A stretch of 7,854 bases of DNA, taken from positions 1-7,854 of the forward strand of contig JAFDET010000316.1 of assembly GCA_019310195.1 (NCBI GenBank), read 5' to 3'. This document shows, in pieces, positions 1 to 6,544 of this stretch (position 1 is the first letter of the stretch; the number at the start of each line of letters is the position of its first letter). The notes beneath the pieces were generated by a model that made no database searches, was not told where the DNA came from, and saw nothing but the letters and a program-made list of their open reading frames with translations. The position numbers and the translations under genes are program-made. Source of the stretch: Deltaproteobacteria bacterium (GTDB lineage: Bacteria > Myxococcota_A > UBA9160 > JAFDET01).

Positions 1-433
1 AGTTCCCTCGCACGACCATCAGGGTGGCGTGGCGGTGGGGCGGGTGCAGGTGGCAGAGGATGTCGTAGATGCGTCCGCCCTCCAGCGGGGGCAACGCGAC
101 GACGGTCTCCACGCCGGGCTCCAGGACGGCCTCGACGCTCAGCGAGGGGATCCGGAAGCCGTGGGGCTTGTCCGCGGTGTTGTAGATCGTGAGCGTGCGG
201 CCGGAGCCCTGGGTCAGCACCACCGTCGAGGGCACGAACACGTTCTTGCCGCCGATCACGGTCGAGACCATCTGCACCGTGTCGCGCTCGTCGGTGTAGC
301 CGTCCCCGGGGATCGGGCCGATCGGACCCGTCTCCACGGCGCCCACCCGCACGCATCCACCGGCGGTGCACAGGGCCAGCGTCAGGGCGGTGATCCAAGG
401 GGCGAGCGCCGCCCTCACAACAGGCTCGTGCAT
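1..433 (-). CDS. Putative cupredoxin-like lipoprotein, 3' end cut by window edge
   Basis: The frame is open from an ATG at 433 to the window edge, giving 144 residues. A ribosome-binding site GGAGG lies 6 nt upstream of the ATG. Residues 1-27 look like a lipoprotein signal: a hydrophobic stretch (ITALTLALCTAGGC) with a weak lipobox A-G-G-C ending at Cys27; position -3 is Ala rather than the usual Leu. From about residue 62 onward the protein resembles a cupredoxin beta-sandwich: VFVPSTVVLTQGSGRTLTIYN, then PHGF with His91, then the loop ILCHLHPPHRHATLMV with Cys127, His128, His130, His133, His135 and Met139. The His91 ... Cys ... His ... Met pattern is that of type-1 or COX2-like copper sites. 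The second Cys of a CuA site is absent, so a single copper is more likely. Function is probably copper binding or electron transfer at the membrane surface. The gene is divergent from the acyl-CoA dehydrogenase and unrelated to it by function. The fold assignment rests on motifs only. Confidence 0.75.
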   Translation of the reverse strand, partial: MHEPVVRAALAPWITALTLALCTAGGCVRVGAVETGPIGPIPGDGYTDERDTVQMVSTVIGGKNVFVPSTVVLTQGSGRTLTIYNTADKPHGFRIPSLSVEAVLEPGVETVVALPPLEGGRIYDILCHLHPPHRHATLMVVRGN

Positions 434-531
434 GCTTCCCTCCACAGGTGCCCGGGGCCGGGCAAGCGCTATGGTAACAGGCTCCGCGTTCCGAAAAACT
501 CCTTGGAATCAGGCAATTACAAGAGGCATCC
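434..531. promoter_or_regulatory. Divergent intergenic region between lipoprotein and acyl-CoA dehydrogenase genes
   Basis: This 98-bp gap must hold the promoters of both divergent genes. It contains the least GC-rich patch nearby (about 488-520, including GAAAAACTCCTTGGAATC and CAATTACAAG). A GC dyad, GCCCGG-GG-CCGGGC, lies at 450-463, just upstream of the lipoprotein ribosome-binding site. AAGAGG at 521-526 serves as the Shine-Dalgarno for the ATG at 532. No convincing -35/-10 pair could be assigned on either strand. Confidence 0.5.
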
Positions 532-2187
532 ATGTCCGAGACTCCCCTTCCGACCCTGGCCGATGCCCGCGTTCTGCTGGAGGCCTGCGAGGCCCTGTGC
601 GAGACCGTCCTGGAACGCGCACGCGAAGTGACCCAGGGCGGCCGCGCCATCGACGACCACCAGGTGCTCTCCGAGCGGGTGACCTACGCCGCAACCGAGG
701 CCCACGCCGCCCGCGAGCTGGTGGGCCAGACCGCCGCGCTGGTGGAGGAAGGCCGCGCGGATTCCTGGCTGGAGGGCGTGACAGCCGCCGCCATCGCCGA
801 GCTGGCCCGCAGCCTGCGCGATCGCCTGGCGCCGGCCATCGACGACCTGGGCCTGACGGAGGAGGCGTTCGATGCCCCGTTCGGCGCCGAGGTGCGTGCG
901 CTGCTGCGCCGGGCCGCCAGCGAAGAGGTGGTGCGCGCGATCGGGCGTCGGGTGGCGGAGACCCGCGGCGCCAATCACCTGCCCCTGGACGAGATGCACG
1001 AGCAGATTCGCGAGTCGGTCCGCGAGTTCGGCGACGCCGAGGTCTATCCCCACGCCGAGCGCATCCACCGTCACGACGAGCTGGTGCCGGAAGAGTTCAT
1101 CACCAAGATGGCCGAGCTCGGGTACTTCGGAATGGCCGTGCCCGAGGAGTACGGCGGCTTCGAGATGGGCAACCTGGCCATGATCCTCACCACCGAGGAG
1201 CTGTCGCGCGCGTCGCTGGCGGCCGCCGGCTCGCTGATCACGCGTCCCGAGATCCTGACCAAGGCGCTCGTGGGCGGCGGTACCGAGGAGCAGAAGAAGA
1301 GTTGGCTTCCGCGCATCGCTGCCGGCGAGGTCATGGTGGGCATCGCGGTCACCGAGCCGGACATCGGAAGCGATGTAGCCAGCGTCAGGTGCCGCGCCGA
1401 GCGCGGCACGGTCGACGGGAGCGAGGGCTGGGTCATCAACGGCCCCAAGGCCTGGTGCACGTTCGCCGGGCGCGCCAACGTGCTGGCGGTGCTGTGCCGC
1501 ACCGACCCGGACCTGTCCAAGGCGGCCAAGGGCCTGTCGCTCTTCATCGTGGAGAAGGACGCCTTCGACGGTCACAGCTTCGAGATGAAGCAGCCGGGCG
1601 GCGGCCGCCTGGTGGGCAAGGCCGACGCCACGCCTGGCTACCGTGGCATGCACAGCTTCACCCTCAACTTCGAGGACTACTTCGTCCCCGCCGAGAACCT
1701 GGTGGGGCTGGACGCCGGCCTCGGCCGCGGCTTCTACCTGCAGATGGCGGGCTTCGCGGCGGGTCGCCTGCAGACCGGTGGTCGCGGCTGCGGCTTGGCC
1801 CAGGCGGCACTCGAGAAGACGGCCGAGTACGTGGTCGACCGCAACCAGTTCGGCCAACCCATCTCCGACTTCCAGCTCACCCAGTACATCCTGGGGCGCA
1901 TGGCCCTGCGGCTGGCGCCGGCCCGCGCCCTCACCTACGCGGCAGCGCTGGCCATGGACGAGGACGAGCGCAAGGCGGCGCCGCTGGCCGCCCAGGCCAA
2001 GCTGCTGGCCTGCGACGTGGCCGTGGTCGTGACCCAGGAGGGTCAGCTCCTGCACGGCGGTTGGGGCTACGCCGAGGAATATCCCATCAGCCGCTACGTG
2101 GTGGATGCGACGGTGTTGCCCATCTTCGAGGGTGTGAAGCCGATCCTCGAGCTGAGGGTCATCGCCCGCGCCCTGCTGGCCGCCTGA
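532..2187 (+). CDS. Acyl-CoA dehydrogenase with N-terminal extension, methylsuccinyl-CoA dehydrogenase-like architecture
   Basis: This 551-residue FAD enzyme should carry out alpha,beta-dehydrogenation of an acyl-CoA, passing electrons to ETF. Residues 1-150 are an extra, mostly helical region absent from ordinary acyl-CoA dehydrogenases of about 380 residues. The standard fold starts near 152 (LDEMHEQIRESVREFGD). Family marks follow in order: GYFGMAVPEEYGG 197-209, the FAD-site signature AVTEPDIGSD 272-281, GYRGM 369-373, DRNQFGQPISDFQ 436-448, and the C-terminal signature LHGGWGYAEEYPISR 507-521. Glu533 in IFEG is the expected catalytic base. The N-terminal extension, total length and motifs such as ILTKALVGGGTEEQKKSWLP resemble (2S)-methylsuccinyl-CoA dehydrogenase (Mcd) of the ethylmalonyl-CoA pathway, but no other enzyme specific to that pathway is in the window, so substrate is unproven. 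A broader branched-chain acyl-CoA dehydrogenase is the alternative. The start is supported by AAGAGG with a 5-nt spacer. It is probably cotranscribed with the RNA-binding gene 2 nt downstream. Confidence 0.93.
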   Translation: MSETPLPTLADARVLLEACEALCETVLERAREVTQGGRAIDDHQVLSERVTYAATEAHAARELVGQTAALVEEGRADSWLEGVTAAAIAELARSLRDRLAPAIDDLGLTEEAFDAPFGAEVRALLRRAASEEVVRAIGRRVAETRGANHLPLDEMHEQIRESVREFGDAEVYPHAERIHRHDELVPEEFITKMAELGYFGMAVPEEYGGFEMGNLAMILTTEELSRASLAAAGSLITRPEILTKALVGGGTEEQKKSWLPRIAAGEVMVGIAVTEPDIGSDVASVRCRAERGTVDGSEGWVINGPKAWCTFAGRANVLAVLCRTDPDLSKAAKGLSLFIVEKDAFDGHSFEMKQPGGGRLVGKADATPGYRGMHSFTLNFEDYFVPAENLVGLDAGLGRGFYLQMAGFAAGRLQTGGRGCGLAQAALEKTAEYVVDRNQFGQPISDFQLTQYILGRMALRLAPARALTYAAALAMDEDERKAAPLAAQAKLLACDVAVVVTQEGQLLHGGWGYAEEYPISRYVVDATVLPIFEGVKPILELRVIARALLAA

Positions 2188-2189
2188 GC

Positions 2190-2504
2190 GTGCCCGAGCC
2201 CGAGCTACGCGGCCGCGCCCGCAAGGCGCTGCGTGCCCGGGCCCACGCCCTGCGCCCGCTGGTGCACGTGGGCGAAGGGGCTCTCTCCGAAGCGGTGGTC
2301 GCCGCGGTGGCCAGCGCGCTGCTGGACCACGAGCTGGTGAAGGTCCGTCTCCAGGAGCCCGAGGACAAGAAGGCCACGGCCCGTGCGCTGGCCGACAAAA
2401 CCGACGCGCACCTGTGTGGGCTCGTGGGACACACCGTCATCCTCTATCGGCCGCATCCGGAGAAGCCCCGCGAAGAGCTGCAGCAGCTGGCGCGCGGAGC
2501 GTAG
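2190..2504 (+). CDS. yhbY: YhbY-family CRM-domain RNA-binding protein
   Basis: This 104-residue protein consists of one CRM (YhbY) domain, close in length to E. coli YhbY (97 residues). That family associates with pre-50S ribosomal subunits and binds rRNA. The sequence follows the family pattern throughout: RKALRARAHALRPLVHVGEG (10-29), ALLDHELVKVRL (about 41-52), DKKATARALADKTDAHLCGL and GHTVILYRPHPEK near the end. The RNA-contacting GxxG loop reads G-E-G-A here, so its last Gly is Ala in my alignment. The GTG start sits 2 nt after the dehydrogenase stop with no clear Shine-Dalgarno, suggesting translational coupling. It is the only start that preserves the N-terminal helix. The same frame is open far upstream, but that part lies inside the dehydrogenase gene. 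There is no functional link to the dehydrogenase beyond cotranscription. Confidence 0.9.
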   Translation: MPEPELRGRARKALRARAHALRPLVHVGEGALSEAVVAAVASALLDHELVKVRLQEPEDKKATARALADKTDAHLCGLVGHTVILYRPHPEKPREELQQLARGA

Positions 2505-2534
2505 GCAGCGCGCAAAGCCACTGCTCATTTTTTT

Positions 2535-2550
2535 CCGGCGCGTGCGCCGG
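2535..2550. repeat. GC-rich hairpin preceded by a T run
   Basis: CCGGCG-CGTG-CGCCGG forms a perfect 6-bp GC stem with a 4-nt loop, 31 nt after the yhbY stop. A run of seven T lies at 2528-2534, on the 5' side of the stem. The T run is on the wrong side for a plus-strand intrinsic terminator, and the minus-strand read gives stem then A's, so it is not canonical in either direction. It could still slow or end the yhbY transcript by a Rho-assisted route. Confidence 0.55.
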
Positions 2551-2609
2551 CAACGGGGATCGGGTGCGAGATTTCTTCGCGTCGGACCCGTGCCTGACGA
2601 CACCCTGGC

Positions 2610-2673
2610 GGCCGCGCGCTTGCGAGCGCTTCTGCACATGCGTTCACCCGCAGCCAACGCGCACGTAGTTGCA
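2610..2673 (+). promoter_or_regulatory. Weak sigma-54-like promoter candidates upstream of the PEP-CTERM gene
   Basis: Two imperfect matches to the -24/-12 pattern (TGGCAC-N5-TTGC) lie here. At 2610-2623, GGC and TTGC sit at the correct GG-N10-GC spacing, but the bases between do not match well. At 2659-2673, GCGCACG-TAG-TTGCA matches both halves better but the spacing is one base short. PEP-CTERM genes in some bacteria depend on RpoN with PrsK/PrsR, which is why this was looked for. In a sequence this GC-rich such matches arise easily by chance. Confidence 0.2.
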
Positions 2674-2687
2674 AACACTCAGGTGTT
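2674..2687. promoter_or_regulatory. Small dyad AACAC-TCAG-GTGTT, possible operator
   Basis: A perfect 5-bp inverted repeat with a 4-bp centre lies 37 bp before the PEP-CTERM start. It directly follows the TTGCA half of a candidate promoter and is in a locally less GC-rich stretch. The size and place fit a repressor or activator site, but the arms are short and no second copy was seen. Confidence 0.25.
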
Positions 2688-2723
2688 CTCAGGCACGGCG
2701 CCCGAGCGGCAGATCCGGTGCAC

Positions 2724-3461
2724 ATGCGATTCCTCTATCTTGCTGCACTGGCGGGTCTGCTGCTTGGACCCGCGTCCGCCACGGCCATGGTCATCAACCC
2801 CGGGTTCGACTCGGGCCTGACCGGCTGGAGCACCATCGGGGACTTCTCCGTCGAGACGGGCACCTACGGCCCGGCCGGCGATCCCAAGCTGGTGCTGACC
2901 ACGGCACCCGGCACGCTGGCCGCCCTGGGAACCGGCGCCGTCGCAGCCGATCCCGATGTGATCGGCCTGCTGGGAATCAGCGCCGCCACCCTCGCCGGCG
3001 TGGAGCCTGCGGCCTCCGTGGAAGGCGCCGCCGTCACTCAGCAGTTCACCACCGTCAACGCCGTCACCGACATCGCGTTCGAGTATCAGCTCTTCACCGA
3101 GGAGACGAACTGGAGCGCGCCGTTCGCCGACTTCGTGATCTTCCACGTGCGCAACCTGGCGGGCACGTTCAGCTCCACCGTACTGATCACGGACGTGGCC
3201 ACCGAGGATACAGCCGGAAACCTCTCGGTTAGCGCGACACAGTTCCAGAGCGAGAGCCCGGTTCGCAGCATCACCATGCCCCTCAACGGGGCGGACACCT
3301 ACATCTTCGGGATCGCCGTCTTCGACGTGACCGACGATGAGTTCGACTCGGCCGTCGCGCTCGACAACTTCGCGCTGATTCCGGAGCCGCGCGGCGTGCT
3401 GCTACTGGCCACCGGCCTGCTCGGCCTGACCTTGGCCGGGCGCTCTCGCTCGAACCGCTAG
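2724..3461 (+). CDS. PEP-CTERM sorting-signal exported protein
   Basis: This 245-residue exported protein carries a PEP-CTERM anchor for processing by an exosortase, which is not encoded in this window. Residues 1-21 (MRFLYLAALAGLLLGPASATA) form a signal peptide with likely cleavage after ASA or TA. The mature part starts VINPGFDSGLTGWSTIGDFS, a pattern common at the start of beta-sandwich, carbohydrate-binding-like surface domains, and continues as beta-rich sequence with few Lys and no Cys. The C-terminus has the whole tripartite signal: IPEP 219-222, a hydrophobic helix GVLLLATGLLGLTLAG 224-239, and the basic tail RSRSNR. A GTG at 2718 is an alternative start; ATG 2724 was preferred because MRF-hydrophobic is the usual signal-peptide opening. 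No strong Shine-Dalgarno is seen. Its TAG stop lies on the border of the inverted-repeat element that follows. The role is probably surface or matrix; the substrate or partner is unknown. Confidence 0.9.
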   Translation: MRFLYLAALAGLLLGPASATAMVINPGFDSGLTGWSTIGDFSVETGTYGPAGDPKLVLTTAPGTLAALGTGAVAADPDVIGLLGISAATLAGVEPAASVEGAAVTQQFTTVNAVTDIAFEYQLFTEETNWSAPFADFVIFHVRNLAGTFSSTVLITDVATEDTAGNLSVSATQFQSESPVRSITMPLNGADTYIFGIAVFDVTDDEFDSAVALDNFALIPEPRGVLLLATGLLGLTLAGRSRSNR

Positions 3462-3597
3462 GAGCCTGACCCAAGATGGAGTGCGCCGGCCCGGGCGTCG
3501 AGACGCCGCGCTGGCAAGGCGCGCGACTGAGCCATAGCCGTAGCTACGGCGCAGGGAGCGCAACGCAGCCATGCTCCATCTTGGGTCAGGCTCCTAG
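3458..3597. mobile_element. MITE-like element with perfect terminal inverted repeats, possible CTAG target duplication
   Basis: Positions 3457-3481 are the exact reverse complement of 3574-3598 (25 bp), enclosing 92 bp. The arms read inward from GAGCCTGACCC. CTAG stands at both outer tips (3458-3461 and 3594-3597). Because CTAG is its own complement it can be read as part of the inverted repeat or as a 4-bp target duplication. Inside are two further perfect palindromes, GGCGTCGAGACGCC (3494-3507) and GCCGTAGCTACGGC (3537-3550), so RNA from either strand would fold strongly. There is no room for a transposase gene. The element separates two convergent genes and may act as a bidirectional transcription block, though it has no U tract. 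The inverted repeat is certain; its mobile origin is inferred. Confidence 0.6.
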
Positions 3598-4451
3598 CCT
3601 GCCGGCGAAGCCGAGCCCGCCACCAGCGCTTCGCTGAGCTCCCAGAGCTGCGCCTGTGCAGCGGCATCGCGTGCGGCGGCACTCGGGCGCCGCTCGCGGC
3701 AGTTGGCGAAGTAGCGCCCGGACACGTCGACGAGCTGCGGCGCCGTGGCCAGGTGGACCGAGGTCTCGGCGCCCTTGTCGGGCGAGCGCAGGAAACGCTT
3801 CACCAGCCCTCCTACCTGCGCCAGCACCCCGCCGTTCTGATCGCCCAGGCCCGTGTTGACACCGCCGGGATGCACGCAGTTGGCGCTGACGCCGCTGCCC
3901 TCGAGGCGTCGTGCCAGCTCGGCGTTCCACATCACGTTGAGGAGCTTCGAGGTGCCGTACACGCGCATCGCCCCGAACGGGCGGTTGCGGAACTCCAGGT
4001 CGTTCAGGTCGAGGCGGGCGAAGCGGTGCGCGTTCGAGGCCACGGACACGATGCGCGCCGGCGCACTCGCCACCAGACGCTCTCGCAGCAGGTCGGTCAG
4101 CAGGAAGTAGGCCAGGTGGTTCACCGCCAGCGTGGTTTCGATCCCGTCGGCCGTCTCCTCGAAGCGCGTCTGGAAGACGCCTGCGTTGTTCAGCAGCACG
4201 TCCAGGCGGGGAAAGCCGGCCAGGATCTCGTCGGCCGCGCGGCGCACGTCGGTCTGGACGCCCAGGTCCGCCACGAAGAGCGCCACGTCAGCTGCTCCGG
4301 CTTCGGCGCGTAGCGCTTCGCTCAGCGCCTCGCCCTTGGCGCGGCTGCGGCACACCAACCCCAGGCGGAAGCCGTGACGGGCCAGGGCGAACGCCGTGGC
4401 CCGTCCGATGCCGGCCGTCGCGCCGGTGATCACGCAGGTTCTGGGGTCCAG
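3594..4451 (-). CDS. Short-chain dehydrogenase/reductase, retinol-dehydrogenase/WWOX-like
   Basis: This 285-residue classical SDR should oxidise or reduce a hydroxyl or keto group on a lipophilic substrate using NAD(P). Counted from the proposed CTG start it shows: the cofactor glycine motif TGATAGIG 9-16; Arg35 and Arg37 in CRSRAK, suggesting NADPH preference; DL at 62-63; NNAG 88-91; Asn111 in the alpha-4 position; Ser139; and the catalytic YGTSK with Tyr165 and Lys169. VHPGGVNT 193-200 and the C-terminal block SGRYFANC ... LWELSEALV match the RDH11-14 type of SDR. No ATG, GTG or TTG gives a complete N-terminus. A CTG at 4451 has GGAGG at 4457-4461 with a 5-nt spacer and yields MDPRTCVITG. 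GTG at 4433 would cut into the first beta-strand. Its TAG stop lies in the tip of the neighbouring inverted-repeat element. It is divergent from the racemase gene. Confidence 0.9.
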   Translation of the reverse strand: MDPRTCVITGATAGIGRATAFALARHGFRLGLVCRSRAKGEALSEALRAEAGAADVALFVADLGVQTDVRRAADEILAGFPRLDVLLNNAGVFQTRFEETADGIETTLAVNHLAYFLLTDLLRERLVASAPARIVSVASNAHRFARLDLNDLEFRNRPFGAMRVYGTSKLLNVMWNAELARRLEGSGVSANCVHPGGVNTGLGDQNGGVLAQVGGLVKRFLRSPDKGAETSVHLATAPQLVDVSGRYFANCRERRPSAAARDAAAQAQLWELSEALVAGSASPAG

Positions 4452-4456
4452 TCCGG

Positions 4457-4461
4457 CCTCC
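4457..4461 (-). promoter_or_regulatory. Shine-Dalgarno GGAGG that supports a CTG start
   Basis: On the minus strand GGAGG is followed by CCGGA and then CTG. This optimal spacing is the reason for choosing the non-standard CTG at 4451 as the SDR start over the downstream GTG at 4433, for which the same GGAGG would be 23 nt away. Confidence 0.5.
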
Positions 4462-4490
4462 GGGGTTTCGCCAGACGATGCCAGAAGCCG

Positions 4491-4549
4491 CGCCCGACGC
4501 CACCGACGGGGGCGCGCTACTCTCGCGCCCCCGTCGGTGGCGTCGGGCG
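4491..4549. repeat. Perfect 26-bp inverted repeat with 7-nt loop in a divergent promoter region
   Basis: Positions 4491-4516 are the exact reverse complement of 4524-4549. The loop is CTACTCT (4517-4523). The stem is nearly all G+C and begins CGCCCGACGCCACC. It fills more than half of the 111-bp gap between the SDR and racemase genes and ends one base before the racemase Shine-Dalgarno AAGGAG (4551-4556). The Shine-Dalgarno is outside the stem, so it stays accessible. Neither strand has a U tract after the stem, so it is not a canonical terminator. It could be a protein-binding site, an mRNA 5' stabiliser or attenuator, or a repeat insertion. Confidence 0.9.
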
Positions 4550-4562
4550 GAAGGAGCGCAGC

Positions 4563-5705
<1,143 letters not shown>

Positions 5706-5711
5706 CCCGGG

Positions 5712-6143
5712 CTAGGAGGGTTCGATGCGGCGCCAGCGGGCCTCGGCGTGAGTCAGCACCTCGCCCTCTGCGTCGAGGATGTCGCCTTCCACGTAGTAGT
5801 CGCGGCCGTCGCTGCGGACGTAGCGTCCCACCACGCGGAGCTCGGTCTCGGTGGGCACGGGACGCCGGTAGCGCAGCCGGAAGTCGACGGTGACCACGTT
5901 GATCGAGTCGTCGAAGCCCGTGGCGTCGTGTACTGCGAAGCCGAGCACCTCGTCCAGGATCGCCGCCTGGATGCCACCGTGGACGATGCCCGGCGCTCCC
6001 GCGTAGTCGGCCGGCACGCTGTAGAGCGACTCCACCCCCCCGCCCTCCAGGCGGCGGAAACGCAGGCGCAGTCCCGACGGGTTCTGGTGGCCGCAGCCGA
6101 AGCAGCGGTCTTCGGGCCCGTCGTTTACGATCCAGTCGGACAT
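5712..6143 (-). CDS. PaaI-type hotdog-fold acyl-CoA thioesterase
   Basis: This 143-residue protein is the usual length for a single hotdog domain and should hydrolyse acyl-CoA thioesters, releasing CoA. It begins MSDWIVNDGPEDRCFGCGHQ; the CFGCGxxNPxGLxL block (14-27) is a familiar N-terminal mark of one PaaI-like subgroup. GIVHGGIQAAILDEVLG (52-68) is the central hotdog helix, with the HGG turn and Asp64/Glu65 as the likely catalytic acid. The strand INVVTVDFRLRYRRPVP (81-97) matches the family's substrate-binding strand. The start ATG at 6143 was chosen because the CFGCG block normally lies near residue 15; no strong Shine-Dalgarno precedes it. Its start codon lies within 22 bp of, or even overlaps, the start of the divergent HEAT-like gene. 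It may recycle CoA from dead-end branched acyl-CoAs, which is inference from its racemase neighbour. Confidence 0.9.
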   Translation of the reverse strand: MSDWIVNDGPEDRCFGCGHQNPSGLRLRFRRLEGGGVESLYSVPADYAGAPGIVHGGIQAAILDEVLGFAVHDATGFDDSINVVTVDFRLRYRRPVPTETELRVVGRYVRSDGRDYYVEGDILDAEGEVLTHAEARWRRIEPS

Positions 6144-6165
6144 GGCGACGCACGGTAGCAAAGCA

Positions 6166-6519
6166 ATGGACGAGACCTCCTTGCGACGCGCCCTGGAGCG
6201 CGCGCTGGAGGAAGACCGCATCTTCGAGCTGCGCGACCTGGTGCTGCGGGTGGGTCTGGAGTCGTCGGACCGTATGTGGGCGGAGGTTTCCTGCGTCAAC
6301 CTGGCGCGGCACCGCAACGCCCTGGTCAAGGGCGACGCCCTGGCCGCCCTGGGACATCTGGCGCGGCGCTTCGGTCAGCTGGACCGCCGGCGCGTGCAGC
6401 GCATCGTCGAGAACGGGCTCCACGCTCACCACGAGTACGTGCGCGCCCAGGCGGGCTCCGCGGCCGATGATCTCGAGACGTACCTGGCCTGGACTCTCGA
6501 CCGCCCCGGGCGGGCCTGA
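6166..6519 (+). CDS. Small HEAT-repeat-like protein
   Basis: This 117-residue helical protein has the composition of paired HEAT-like helices: LRRALERALEEDRIFELRDL (6-25), MWAEVSCVNLARHRNALVKG (37-56), DALAALGHLARRFGQLD (57-73), RRRVQRIVENGLHAHHEYVR (74-93) and AQAGSAADDLETYLAWTL (94-111). The pattern GDALAALGHLARRFGxLD followed by YVRAQAxSAADDLExYL is one I recognise from small stand-alone HEAT proteins scattered in bacteria, some found beside polymorphic toxins as immunity partners. No toxin is in this window, so a protein-interaction role is all that can be said. An ATG at 6142 would add eight residues (MATHGSKA) and overlap the thioesterase start codon; 6166 was preferred because the first helix begins there. 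Shine-Dalgarno signals are weak for both. Confidence 0.75.
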   Translation: MDETSLRRALERALEEDRIFELRDLVLRVGLESSDRMWAEVSCVNLARHRNALVKGDALAALGHLARRFGQLDRRRVQRIVENGLHAHHEYVRAQAGSAADDLETYLAWTLDRPGRA

Positions 6520-6544
6520 CGGTGCGCGCCGCCAGTACCTCTAC

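Noticed and set aside
471..515. Sigma-70 or ECF -35/-10 boxes between the divergent genes, such as TTTTTC with TACCAT on the minus strand
   Set aside because: Matches to consensus are too few to separate from chance in this short AT-richer patch.
29..631. 200-residue plus-strand frame at the left end
   Set aside because: It is antisense to the cupredoxin-like gene, which has a signal peptide, metal-site motifs and a good ribosome-binding site; this frame has none.
517..2055. 512-residue open frame on the minus strand antisense to the acyl-CoA dehydrogenase
   Set aside because: Its translation is low in motif content, rich in His/Gln/Ala/Gly, and mirrors the codon bias of the dehydrogenase; long antisense frames are usual in GC-rich genes.
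366..2189. Plus-strand frame open for about 600 codons running into yhbY, which could suggest a fusion
   Set aside because: The part before 2190 is Arg/Gly/Pro-rich wrong-frame translation of the dehydrogenase; YhbY homology begins at the GTG at 2190.
2528..2550. Intrinsic terminator for yhbY
   Set aside because: The T run precedes the stem rather than following it, and the minus strand has A's after the stem, so neither direction gives stem-then-U.
6467..6544. ATG 6467 as start of the small hypothetical gene
   Set aside because: It would overlap the HEAT-like gene by 53 nt, lacks a Shine-Dalgarno and adds a Pro/Gly/Arg-rich wrong-frame-like stretch. It is not excluded, as GTG 6545 also lacks a clear ribosome-binding site.
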